Below, one piece after another: positions 5,998 to 12,996 of a stretch of DNA of 13,854 nt. The notes below the pieces were generated by a model. That model was not told the DNA's origin. It did not search any database and saw only the letters and a list, made by a program, of their open reading frames with translations. A program made the position numbers and the translations under genes. This stretch comes from Spirochaetaceae bacterium. Its GTDB lineage: Bacteria; Spirochaetota; Spirochaetia; WRBN01. The number at the start of each line of letters is the position of its first letter. Position 1 is the first letter of the stretch. The DNA lies in assembly GCA_020024055.1 (NCBI GenBank), contig JAHHUI010000033.1, forward strand, positions 1 to 13,854, read 5' to 3'.

Positions 5998-7482
5998 ATG
6001 AAGAGAGTATTGACTCTGGCTGTTTCTCTGGTATTGGCAATGCAGAATTTGCTTTATGCGCAGCAGACATCAAAGCAGCTGTTCTCTGCTGAAACGATTA
6101 CAGTAGAGAGATTTAACGGTCAAACAGTCTATCCGGATACAAAAGAAACTGTTGAGTGGGTTGTGCGTACCTCTAAGGGCAGTGCGTCCACATACCCTAA
6201 GATTGTCATGGCAAATGCCTGGCCCGAGGATAAGTATGGTGTTTCTCCTGAAAATGCGGAAGAATTAAAAGCATTTTCTATTAACGCATCTTTCATGCAT
6301 CGCGGATATAACTGGGTTGAAATCAGTCCGGGCCGCAATGTGAACGGCAAGTTGGAAATTGTTCCCCTGGAATTAACGCCTGAAGTGAAAGGTATTTCTG
6401 TTTGGGTTTGGGGAAGCAATTACAATTTTGATTTGGATGTTGTTGTGGTGGACAGAGAAGGTATTGAACATCGCCTGCGTATGGGCAAGCTGAATTTCAT
6501 GGGCTGGCGCAACATGAGCGTGCTGATTCCTAAGTCTGTTGCCCCAAAATCTATTTATCCTTTCGGGAAGAATTTAACTCTTTATCCTTTCGGGCAGAAT
6601 TTAAAACTCAGAAGCTTTATCATCACAACCAATCCTCGTGAAAGTGCAGAGAATTTCTATGTATATTTCTCTGATGTGACCACATCTTCTGTCGTACGTC
6701 GTTACTTCGACTTTGACGGTAGTGACTTGGTTGACCCCAAAAAAGTGGCTGAAGTGTGGAGCAACGCAACCACAGCCCCTGGAAATGAGGCCAATGCAAA
6801 TGTGGAGCCCACTACACCCGTCACACCTGCTCAGGTGGCCCAGGGCCAGGCTGCCACTCCGCCTATTGTTGGATCGGACAACCCCGCTTATCAGAAACTG
6901 CAAGAAGTCTCTGTCAACAAATTTGAAGATCCCGCTGGCTGGACACCGCATATGTCTGGTGATTTTGGTTATATCGTAGGAAGAAAACTGGAAGGTGGCC
7001 CGCAGAACAAGCAGCCTATTGCTAATGAAGAAGTGAGTCCCGGAGAAAGCAGCGACAACAGTGTCTTGGGTGTCAAGGTTTCCTTTATTCGTCGTGGTTT
7101 AACACCCATCAATGTTACAGCTTTCCACCCCATCCCTATCGATGGTCTGGTGAAGGTTATCAGTGTGTGGGTGGCTGGGCGCAATGTGCCTCATAAGCTG
7201 TCTATTCTTGTCAGAGATCAAAATAACAAACTGCACAAGCTGTTTGTAGGCACGCTGAATTTCTCTGGCTGGAAGCAGATGTCTGTAGCCATTCCTTCCA
7301 AAGTGGAGCAGAGAGGCAGCAGACCGACAAAAGTGGGCTTGTCTGTGGTTGGGTTCGAGATTGATACAGATCTGGACGACTCGCGCGGGACATATTACGT
7401 TTACTTTGATGATATGCGCGCCTGGATTGACTTTGCCGCATTTGAAGTGGCAGGCAGTGACGATCCTGTTGATGCATGGTAA
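5998..7482 (+). CDS. flaA: Flagellar filament outer layer protein FlaA, tandem-domain form
   Basis: A 494-residue FlaA-family protein. FlaA forms the sheath around the FlaB core of the periplasmic flagellar filament of spirochaetes. Residues 1-21 (MKRVLTLAV to LLYA) are a signal peptide with probable cleavage before QQ. Two homologous domains follow. The first is at about 24-254, with core ISVWVWG, LNFMGW, MSVLIP and ENFYVYFSD. The second is at about 296-494, with ISVWVAG, LNFSGW, MSVAIP and TYYVYFDD. Counting by eye, 25 of 50 ungapped positions are identical between residues 130-179 and 385-434. A Pro/Thr/Ala/Asn-rich linker (about 255-293) joins them. Known FlaA proteins are generally about 240-350 residues, so this one is unusually long. 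Residues 187-204 contain a 9-residue tandem repeat (YPFGKNLTL, YPFGQNLKL). The gene stands alone with its own consensus promoter and a downstream hairpin, as expected for a highly expressed structural protein. Family assignment is strong; assembly of both domains into one sheath subunit is inference. Confidence 0.88.
   Translation: MKRVLTLAVSLVLAMQNLLYAQQTSKQLFSAETITVERFNGQTVYPDTKETVEWVVRTSKGSASTYPKIVMANAWPEDKYGVSPENAEELKAFSINASFMHRGYNWVEISPGRNVNGKLEIVPLELTPEVKGISVWVWGSNYNFDLDVVVVDREGIEHRLRMGKLNFMGWRNMSVLIPKSVAPKSIYPFGKNLTLYPFGQNLKLRSFIITTNPRESAENFYVYFSDVTTSSVVRRYFDFDGSDLVDPKKVAEVWSNATTAPGNEANANVEPTTPVTPAQVAQGQAATPPIVGSDNPAYQKLQEVSVNKFEDPAGWTPHMSGDFGYIVGRKLEGGPQNKQPIANEEVSPGESSDNSVLGVKVSFIRRGLTPINVTAFHPIPIDGLVKVISVWVAGRNVPHKLSILVRDQNNKLHKLFVGTLNFSGWKQMSVAIPSKVEQRGSRPTKVGLSVVGFEIDTDLDDSRGTYYVYFDDMRAWIDFAAFEVAGSDDPVDAW
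6554..6607 (+). repeat. 27-bp in-frame tandem duplication inside flaA
   Basis: Units 6554-6580 and 6581-6607 both begin TTTATCCTTTCGGG and differ at one position (a/c) in the first 24 nt. They encode the 9-residue repeats YPFGKNLTL and YPFGQNLKL (187-204) in a loop before the LRSFIITTNP strand of the first FlaA domain. The near-identity at DNA level points to a recent duplication, and the length keeps the frame. Confidence 0.85.
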
Positions 7483-7502
7483 TTTGTTAGGTTTTAAACG
7501 GT

Positions 7503-7545
7503 AATCGGGAGAGCCGTCTTCTCTTGGAAGATGGCTCTCCTGATT
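7503..7545 (+). terminator. Strong 19-bp hairpin after flaA (terminator or mRNA stabiliser)
   Basis: AATCGGGAGAGCCGTCTTC (7503-7521) pairs with 7527-7545 over a 5-nt loop. Two positions are G-U pairs in the plus-strand RNA and would be mismatches in the opposite strand, so it is built for the flaA transcript. There is no T-run after it; an A-run (7551-7557) follows instead. It is therefore not a textbook intrinsic terminator, and may protect the 3' end of flaA mRNA or attenuate readthrough into pgpH. Confidence 0.6.
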
Positions 7546-7590
7546 CGTGTAAAAAAATTAGCATACTGAGCTAGAAAAAAATAAATAGCC

Positions 7591-9696
7591 ATGGATAAAA
7601 TCATAAAACATTTTCGAGATAAATTACCTGTTTGGTCCAGGCTGCTGCCTGTAGAAGGCAGGTATCCTCTTCTTTTTTTCTTTTTGATGAATGTTCTTGT
7701 TATTCTCATGTTGCTGTTTTCGGCCAATGGACAGCCTGTGTGGTGGCATTACAGCCCTGAAAATTCAGGCGTTGTGAAAACCAAAACAGTAGGAGTTTAT
7801 ACGTTAGACAAAGAAAAACTGACGCGTGTACTGCATCGGCTGGATTTGATGGGGGATTTAACCGTGATGGCCCAAAGAGGCCAGGTAGGATCTTTATCTT
7901 CAGAGAATCAAAATAATAATATTTTTGCCTCTATCCAGATGTCTGATATACAGCGTTCTCTCGAATATGTGCGATTTATCCTGGAAAAGCTGATGTCCGG
8001 CGGGTATATAGAAAATCCTCGTTCAAGCATGAAAGGCGAGGCTAATTATATTTATATCGAAGATCCAGGATCGGGCGAGCTTTTTAAAAGACGTGTTATT
8101 ATTACAGATTTGATTGCCAAAACAGATATTCAGTCTCAAGTGGATATGATCGCAGGTGATTTTAATGAAGAAGCCAGGCAGGAGATTATTGTTCCCCTGG
8201 TGCAAAGTCTTATTGAGACCAATTTGGAATATGACTATATGGTGCGCGATGTGGTGCCATTGTCTTCGCAGAAATTGGGCTTTTATGATATTGTTTCTGC
8301 CACAACTTATGTCACGCTGATTGCATTTCTGTTTTTGTGGACATTTTATCGTTATGGCCGCAGGGAAAAAACAAAAATCCTTGCTTCACGTTATTATTTG
8401 GCATTAAGCTTGATGGTCATTTTTTTGGCTTTCAGCTTTTGGCTGCTTTTTGGAAATAGTCTCACCGGAGCTTTGCAACTGCTGGTTTTGCCTATCAGTT
8501 ATTTTTCTTCATTGATGGTGTTGCTGTATGGCCAGGCAGCTGCGCTGCGTTTTATTTTATATATGTGTGGCATATTATTTATGGTTTTCCGTTTTGATCC
8601 GCCCACATGTTTTTATCTAGTTTTAACATGTTTAAGCACGGTGGGTATTGTGCGATTCGGCAAGACACGCCTGAAATTGTTATTTTGTTCTCTTTTGCAA
8701 GGTCTGGCCCAGATTGCCATTTTAGAATTTATTTTCCTTATTTTCCCGCTATATGCGGAAAATAATCTTGGCGTAATTTCCTTCGCATTTGCCGGCGGGT
8801 TTTTCAGTATTATTGCCACCAGTGGTATTTTGCCTTTGTTCGAATTTTTTGCGCGCATTCCCACAAATTATTCATTATTAGAGCTTTCGAATCTTAATCT
8901 GCCTATTCTGCGCAAATTGCAGGCTGTGGCCCCTGGCACATACAGCCACAGCCTGAATGTTGCCACATTGGCAGAAAATGCTTGTTTGGCGATTGGGGCC
9001 AATGGCCTTTTGGCGCGTGTAGCCGCTTATTATCACGATGTTGGTAAAATAGACAATCCTGAATATTTCATTGAAAATCAGGAAGGGGTGAATAAGCATG
9101 ATGACCTGAAGCCAGAAGTCTCGGCCTTGATCATTCGCAATCATGTGAAAAACGGCCTGGAAAAGGCGAGAAAACTGCGCCTGCCTGTGGAAATTATCCA
9201 GGTGATTGATGAGCATCATGGCTCCAGTTATGTCACTTATTTTTATGAAAAGGCAAAAACAGAGCATAAGGAAAATGGCGAGGCGCCCCCGGATGCAAAA
9301 GATTTTATGTATTCTGGACAATGGCCGCAGACAACCGAGTCGGCCATTATTGCCCTGGCCGATACCATTGAAGCCATCAGCCATACTATTCAAGACCCCA
9401 CCATTCCCATTCTTCGCGAAAAAGTGTGGCAGGTGATTATGCGAAAAATTAGCGAGGGACTGCTTAGCAGCAGCCATCTGACCATGGAAGACTTGTATAA
9501 AATTTCAGAGGATTTTGTTCTCACATTATCCGGGCAATATCATGGCCGGATTGTCTATCCTCATGCCAGCGATGATAAATCGGCAGATATGAATGAACAT
9601 GGGCCTGTTTCTCCAAGAGTCAGAGGCGGTGAATTTTTGACCGGCAGACAAACATCGGGTGTTCGCAATAAAAACCGTGAGGAAATCAATGATTGA
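7591..9696 (+). CDS. pgpH: 7TM-HD cyclic di-AMP phosphodiesterase, PgpH family
   Basis: A 701-residue membrane protein of the 7TMR-HD (PgpH/YqfF) family, which hydrolyses the second messenger c-di-AMP to pApA. Architecture: one N-terminal membrane helix (about 28-45), an external 7TMR-HDED-like domain (about 46-230), seven closely spaced helices (about 236-430), then a cytoplasmic HD domain. Metal-ligand residues are all visible: H453 (YSHSLN), H482-D483 (YYHDVGK), H518 (RNHVKNG), H542-H543 (DEHHGS) and D591 (LADTIEA). The enzyme should therefore be active. The last 50 or so residues are polar and probably disordered. Length matches the family (about 700). No convincing Shine-Dalgarno precedes the ATG at 7591 and no clear promoter was found, so its expression may depend on readthrough from flaA or on a non-consensus promoter. 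The stop overlaps the ybeY start by 8 nt. Substrate is inferred from the family. Confidence 0.93.
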   Translation: MDKIIKHFRDKLPVWSRLLPVEGRYPLLFFFLMNVLVILMLLFSANGQPVWWHYSPENSGVVKTKTVGVYTLDKEKLTRVLHRLDLMGDLTVMAQRGQVGSLSSENQNNNIFASIQMSDIQRSLEYVRFILEKLMSGGYIENPRSSMKGEANYIYIEDPGSGELFKRRVIITDLIAKTDIQSQVDMIAGDFNEEARQEIIVPLVQSLIETNLEYDYMVRDVVPLSSQKLGFYDIVSATTYVTLIAFLFLWTFYRYGRREKTKILASRYYLALSLMVIFLAFSFWLLFGNSLTGALQLLVLPISYFSSLMVLLYGQAAALRFILYMCGILFMVFRFDPPTCFYLVLTCLSTVGIVRFGKTRLKLLFCSLLQGLAQIAILEFIFLIFPLYAENNLGVISFAFAGGFFSIIATSGILPLFEFFARIPTNYSLLELSNLNLPILRKLQAVAPGTYSHSLNVATLAENACLAIGANGLLARVAAYYHDVGKIDNPEYFIENQEGVNKHDDLKPEVSALIIRNHVKNGLEKARKLRLPVEIIQVIDEHHGSSYVTYFYEKAKTEHKENGEAPPDAKDFMYSGQWPQTTESAIIALADTIEAISHTIQDPTIPILREKVWQVIMRKISEGLLSSSHLTMEDLYKISEDFVLTLSGQYHGRIVYPHASDDKSADMNEHGPVSPRVRGGEFLTGRQTSGVRNKNREEIND

Positions 9697-10162
9697 GATT
9701 CTTTGGGAGTCTTCTTTGCCGCGGCCTTATGATCCGCAGGCTGTGAAAGATTTTTGCGAAGAAGCCGCTGATGTCTGCGGCCTTCAGCCCAAGCAGGAAA
9801 TATCTCTTGTTTTCACCACAGATGAGCAGATCGCGCGGCTGAATGGAGAATATCGTAATAAAGCTGAGCCCACTGACGTTTTGAGTTTTGCTTTCAGCGA
9901 AGCTGAAGACTGGCCAGCAGACCAGAATGAAGGCCTGCTGGGTGAAGTATTTATCAGCACGCAAATGATTGGTGAAAATGCCGCCTATTTTCAGGTGGAT
10001 GAAGAAGAAGAGCTCAAACGCCTGATTGTGCATGGGTTTTTGCATGTTTTGGGGCATGATCATCAGACAAATAATGAAGAAGAACCTATGCTCAGAAAAC
10101 AAGAGGAAATTTTAAAACAGCTGGCTCATCTGAATCTGAAAAATCTTGAACAAGGGGAATAA
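9689..10162 (+). CDS. ybeY: Endoribonuclease YbeY (rRNA maturation factor)
   Basis: A 157-residue YbeY, the zinc-dependent endoribonuclease involved in 16S rRNA 3'-end maturation and late 70S ribosome quality control. The signature HGFLHVLGHDH occupies 115-125, with zinc ligands H115, H119 and H125, offset by one from E. coli YbeY (H114, H118, H124). The family block LNGEYRNKAEPTDVLSF is also present. ATG 9689 is preferred to an in-frame GTG at 9659, because GAGGA (9679-9683) stands 5 nt before the ATG and homologues begin here. It overlaps pgpH by 8 nt and is followed by corC after 8 nt, the same pgpH-ybeY or ybeY-ybeX association found in Firmicutes and Proteobacteria. Confidence 0.96.
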   Translation: MIEILWESSLPRPYDPQAVKDFCEEAADVCGLQPKQEISLVFTTDEQIARLNGEYRNKAEPTDVLSFAFSEAEDWPADQNEGLLGEVFISTQMIGENAAYFQVDEEEELKRLIVHGFLHVLGHDHQTNNEEEPMLRKQEEILKQLAHLNLKNLEQGE

Positions 10163-10170
10163 AGCTCTTG

Positions 10171-10989
10171 ATGCCAGGCATGCAGTGGGGTTCCAAAGTG
10201 TTTAAAAAGAAAAATAATGTGAAAAAAGAAGAGGTTCCCCTGCCGCAGGGGATTCAGGAACAGGTCTTTGAAGAAGAAGCCAGAGAAATGATCCGCGGGG
10301 TCATCACTTTGGATGAAAAAACAGCCAAAGAAGTGATGGTGCCTCGTGTAGACGCAGTATTTCTTTCCTGCGAAGCAAAAAAAGAGGAGGTTGTCGAGCG
10401 TATTTTCTCAACAGGTTACTCTCGTTATCCGATTTTTAAAGAGAATATTGATAATGTTATAGGGGTTTTATACGTTAAAGATCTGATAAAAACCCTGTAT
10501 TCCAGCAATGAGCTGAATATTGAAGAAATAGTTCGTCCGCCGTATTTTGTTCCCGAGACAAAAAGACTGGATGAATTGCTGCGAGAATTCAAGAGAAGAC
10601 GTCTGCATATTGCCATGGTGGTGGATGAATATGGCGGTGTCTCTGGCTTGCTGTGTATGGAAGATATTATTGAACATATTGTCGGGGATATTCAAGATGA
10701 ATTTGATAATGAATCTGAAGATATTGTTCAGCTGGCAGAAGATCAATTCTTGTGTGATGCTCGTGCAAATTTGGGATATATTAACAAAAAGCTTTCTTTA
10801 GATTTCCCGGATGAGGAATTCGACACCCTGGGAGGCTTTGTTTTTGATCTTTTTGGCAGAGTGCCTGCTTTGTATGAAAAAGTGGAACACGAGGGTGTGC
10901 AGTTTGTTATTCAGCAAATGGAAGGAAATAAGATGCGGAAGATCAAAATAATCTTTCAAAGAGAGGAACCCCGTGAGACCAATTCTTAG
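10171..10989 (+). CDS. CorC/TlyC-type protein with paired CBS domains
   Basis: A 272-residue protein of the CorC/HlyC (TlyC) family without the DUF21 membrane domain. Two CBS domains are seen: about 56-115 (from MVPRVDAVFLS, with GYSRYPIF and GVLYVKDL) and about 121-172 (PYFVPETKRLDELL, MVVDEYGGVSGL, MEDIIEHIVGDI). The C-terminal CorC_HlyC transporter-associated domain follows at about 190-266 (FDTLGGFVFDLFGRVP). Relatives include E. coli CorC/YbeX, linked to Mg/Co efflux and ribosome assembly, and Brachyspira TlyC, originally called a hemolysin. The hemolysin label is doubtful for the family, and a CBS adenosine-nucleotide sensor role is more likely. An ATG at 10171 and a TTG at 10168 both lie downstream of AGGGGA (10153-10158); the ATG is chosen. 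The 3' end overlaps the next gene by 17 nt. Confidence 0.92.
   Translation: MPGMQWGSKVFKKKNNVKKEEVPLPQGIQEQVFEEEAREMIRGVITLDEKTAKEVMVPRVDAVFLSCEAKKEEVVERIFSTGYSRYPIFKENIDNVIGVLYVKDLIKTLYSSNELNIEEIVRPPYFVPETKRLDELLREFKRRRLHIAMVVDEYGGVSGLLCMEDIIEHIVGDIQDEFDNESEDIVQLAEDQFLCDARANLGYINKKLSLDFPDEEFDTLGGFVFDLFGRVPALYEKVEHEGVQFVIQQMEGNKMRKIKIIFQREEPRETNS
10961..10967 (+). promoter_or_regulatory. Ribosome binding site supporting a GTG start for the TPR gene
   Basis: GAGAGGA lies inside the end of corC, 5 nt before GTG 10973. It supports a GTG start that yields a complete signal peptide; no ATG in the same frame occurs before the hydrophobic segment. Confidence 0.75.
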
Positions 10990-12925
10990 TTTAATTTTTC
11001 TTATAGGCTTCTCCTATACCCTGCACAGCCAGACAAGTGCCCGAGAGTATGTCACTTTGGGCTCCCAGGCTATGGATGCACAAGATTATTATCAGGCTAT
11101 TGAAGCCTATCGTTCGGCTTTGCGCATGAATGAAAAATATGCCGATGCTCTTTTGGGCCTGGCCCAGGCATATTTCTTCACTGGTGAATATGAAGAAACA
11201 TTGGATCAACTGAATCTGTATGATCGCCTGGCTAAAAGCGTGCAGGCCCAGATTCTGCGCGGGCGTGCGCTGGCGGCCCTGACACGCAGAAATGAGGCTC
11301 GGCAGGTGCTTTCTGCTGTGCTAGCTGTTCAGCCGAATAATTTAGATGCGCAGTTTGGCATGGCAGAAGTGCAGCTGCTGAGCGGGCGCTATGACACTGC
11401 TATTAATGATTTTGAGCGGCTTTTGGCACGTGTGCCCGACAATCGGCGCGCATTGCTCAGCTTGCTGATTCTTTATGATGAGGTGAATCGCCGCCAGGAT
11501 GCTGAAGAGACACTGAAAAAAGTCTTGTATTACAATCCTCAGAACCCCCTGGTGCTGTATATGGCGGGCGAGCATTATTATAAATATGGCGACTGGGAAC
11601 GCGCTTTGCAGAATTATAATTTAGTCGTCTTGTTGCAGAAAAATTTTCCCCAGGTGAATTTTCGCCGGGCCGAGGTGTTGCTGAATCTTGGGCGATACAG
11701 CGAATCGGCTGCTATTTTAGAGACATTGCTGAAGACAGATTCACGCAATAATGTGGATGTGTGGGCCATGCTGGCCGAAGTTTTTGTGCTTCAGGGAAAT
11801 AATGACAGTGCCAGCTTCAGCTATAGCGAGGCTTTGCGCCTGGACCCCAATAATGAGATTATCCGTGTCTCTGCCGAAGACTTTGTTCGCCAGAGATTTC
11901 CCGAAACCAGCCCTGGGCGTGATCAATATGCCATGATTCGTTTTGAACGCGGCAAAAATTTCCAGAATAGCTTTTTATATGAACAGGCCCATCGGGAATA
12001 TCGCCTGGCGCTGCTTTTGTCTCCGGATAATATTGACATTCGCTATGCCTATGCCCGCCTGCAAAAGCTGATGGGATATCATTTTGCCTATGTGCATCAG
12101 CTTTCTATCATCAAGGGCACTGGCCGTGCCACCCAGGCGATGCTGGATGAATTGGAAATGGAAGAGTATCGCCCTGTGGGCAGCGTGGCCCGCGAATGGA
12201 AAACCCCCTATGGCCAGCAGGGGCAAACCATACGCATTTTAATAACAACGATTAAAGGACAAAATCGTGTGCCTTTTGGGTCTTTGGGCCATTTGCAGGA
12301 AACATTCAGAACTTATTTAGATCGCTTTACGCGTTTTGAAGTGGTGAATATTGGCGAGGTGGCCGATATCAGCACTGCCTGGCGCGAGGCACGAAAAATT
12401 AACAGTGATTTCTTTGTTGTGCTGACATATATCAATGGTGAGCGTGATTTTTATGCCGGCTATGATTTATATCTCACATCCACCAGTGCCCTTGTGGGCC
12501 GATACAGCATGACACGCGTGAGCACCAGCCGTGTGGACAGTATTTTTGATACTTTAAGTACACAAATTAATCAAACTGTGCCAATGAAGGCGACAATGCT
12601 TGAGCGCAAGGAATATCTGGGTCTGATCAGCCTGGGCAAGATTCATGGCATTAAGCCCGGCGATGAATTCATTGTCATTCGTTCCCAGCGCGCGCGATTT
12701 AACAATAAGATTCCCTATTATGAATATAAGAGCAGTGATAATTTAGGGCGCCTGAAAGTGACACGAATTGATGAATTTGTGAGCGAAGGACAAATTGTGC
12801 CCAAAGAGAAACCCGATACCATTGCCCGTGAGGATGAATTGTTCCTCATTAAAGATGTGCGCGCATTGACGCCGGGAACCCCGCCTTTGAGAGGAATTCC
12901 TGAGGGTTTTTTGTTGATTCATTGA
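10973..12925 (+). CDS. Exported TPR protein with CsgG/FlgT-like C-terminal region
   Basis: A 650-residue exported protein. Residues 1-19 (RPILSLIFLIGFSYTLHS) form a signal peptide, probably cut before Q20. About nine or ten tetratricopeptide repeats follow from 24 to about 400; examples are AREYVTLGSQAMDAQDYYQA, ALLGLAQAYFFTGEYEE and VWAMLAEVFVLQGNNDSA. Residues about 418-535 (IRILITTIKG, FEVVNIGEVADI, SDFFVVLTYINGE, DLYLTSTSALVG) look like the alpha/beta fold shared by TolB-N, CsgG and FlgT middle domains. Residues about 548-640 (LISLGKIHGIKPGDEFIVIR, then GRLKVTRIDEF) resemble the small beta-domain of FlgT. It is presumably periplasmic and could scaffold an envelope or flagellar assembly; that is inference from fold resemblance. 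The gene starts with GTG and overlaps corC by 17 nt, indicating one transcript with pgpH-ybeY-corC. The TPR part is certain; the C-terminal assignment is tentative. Confidence 0.85.
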   Translation: MRPILSLIFLIGFSYTLHSQTSAREYVTLGSQAMDAQDYYQAIEAYRSALRMNEKYADALLGLAQAYFFTGEYEETLDQLNLYDRLAKSVQAQILRGRALAALTRRNEARQVLSAVLAVQPNNLDAQFGMAEVQLLSGRYDTAINDFERLLARVPDNRRALLSLLILYDEVNRRQDAEETLKKVLYYNPQNPLVLYMAGEHYYKYGDWERALQNYNLVVLLQKNFPQVNFRRAEVLLNLGRYSESAAILETLLKTDSRNNVDVWAMLAEVFVLQGNNDSASFSYSEALRLDPNNEIIRVSAEDFVRQRFPETSPGRDQYAMIRFERGKNFQNSFLYEQAHREYRLALLLSPDNIDIRYAYARLQKLMGYHFAYVHQLSIIKGTGRATQAMLDELEMEEYRPVGSVAREWKTPYGQQGQTIRILITTIKGQNRVPFGSLGHLQETFRTYLDRFTRFEVVNIGEVADISTAWREARKINSDFFVVLTYINGERDFYAGYDLYLTSTSALVGRYSMTRVSTSRVDSIFDTLSTQINQTVPMKATMLERKEYLGLISLGKIHGIKPGDEFIVIRSQRARFNNKIPYYEYKSSDNLGRLKVTRIDEFVSEGQIVPKEKPDTIAREDELFLIKDVRALTPGTPPLRGIPEGFLLIH

Positions 12926-12950
12926 CAAGAAAATGAGTCAACTATATTAT
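12922..12950 (+). promoter_or_regulatory. Promoter of gap overlapping the end of the TPR gene
   Basis: TTGACA (12922-12927) contains the TGA stop codon of the TPR gene. After 17 bp comes TATTAT (12945-12950, 5 of 6). The predicted start is near 12957 with a leader of about 40 nt. A short inverted repeat TTGAC-N10-GTCAA (12922-12926/12937-12941) lies within it and may or may not be an operator. No terminator separates the TPR gene from gap. Confidence 0.7.
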
Positions 12951-12996
12951 TAAGTTTGAATTGAAAAGATTTTAGAAAAAGGGGGAAGGAACCTAT

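Noticed and set aside
8878..9477. A 199-codon open frame on the minus strand opposite the HD domain of pgpH
   Set aside because: It mirrors the conserved HD-domain coding region; no ribosome binding site or recognisable protein motif.
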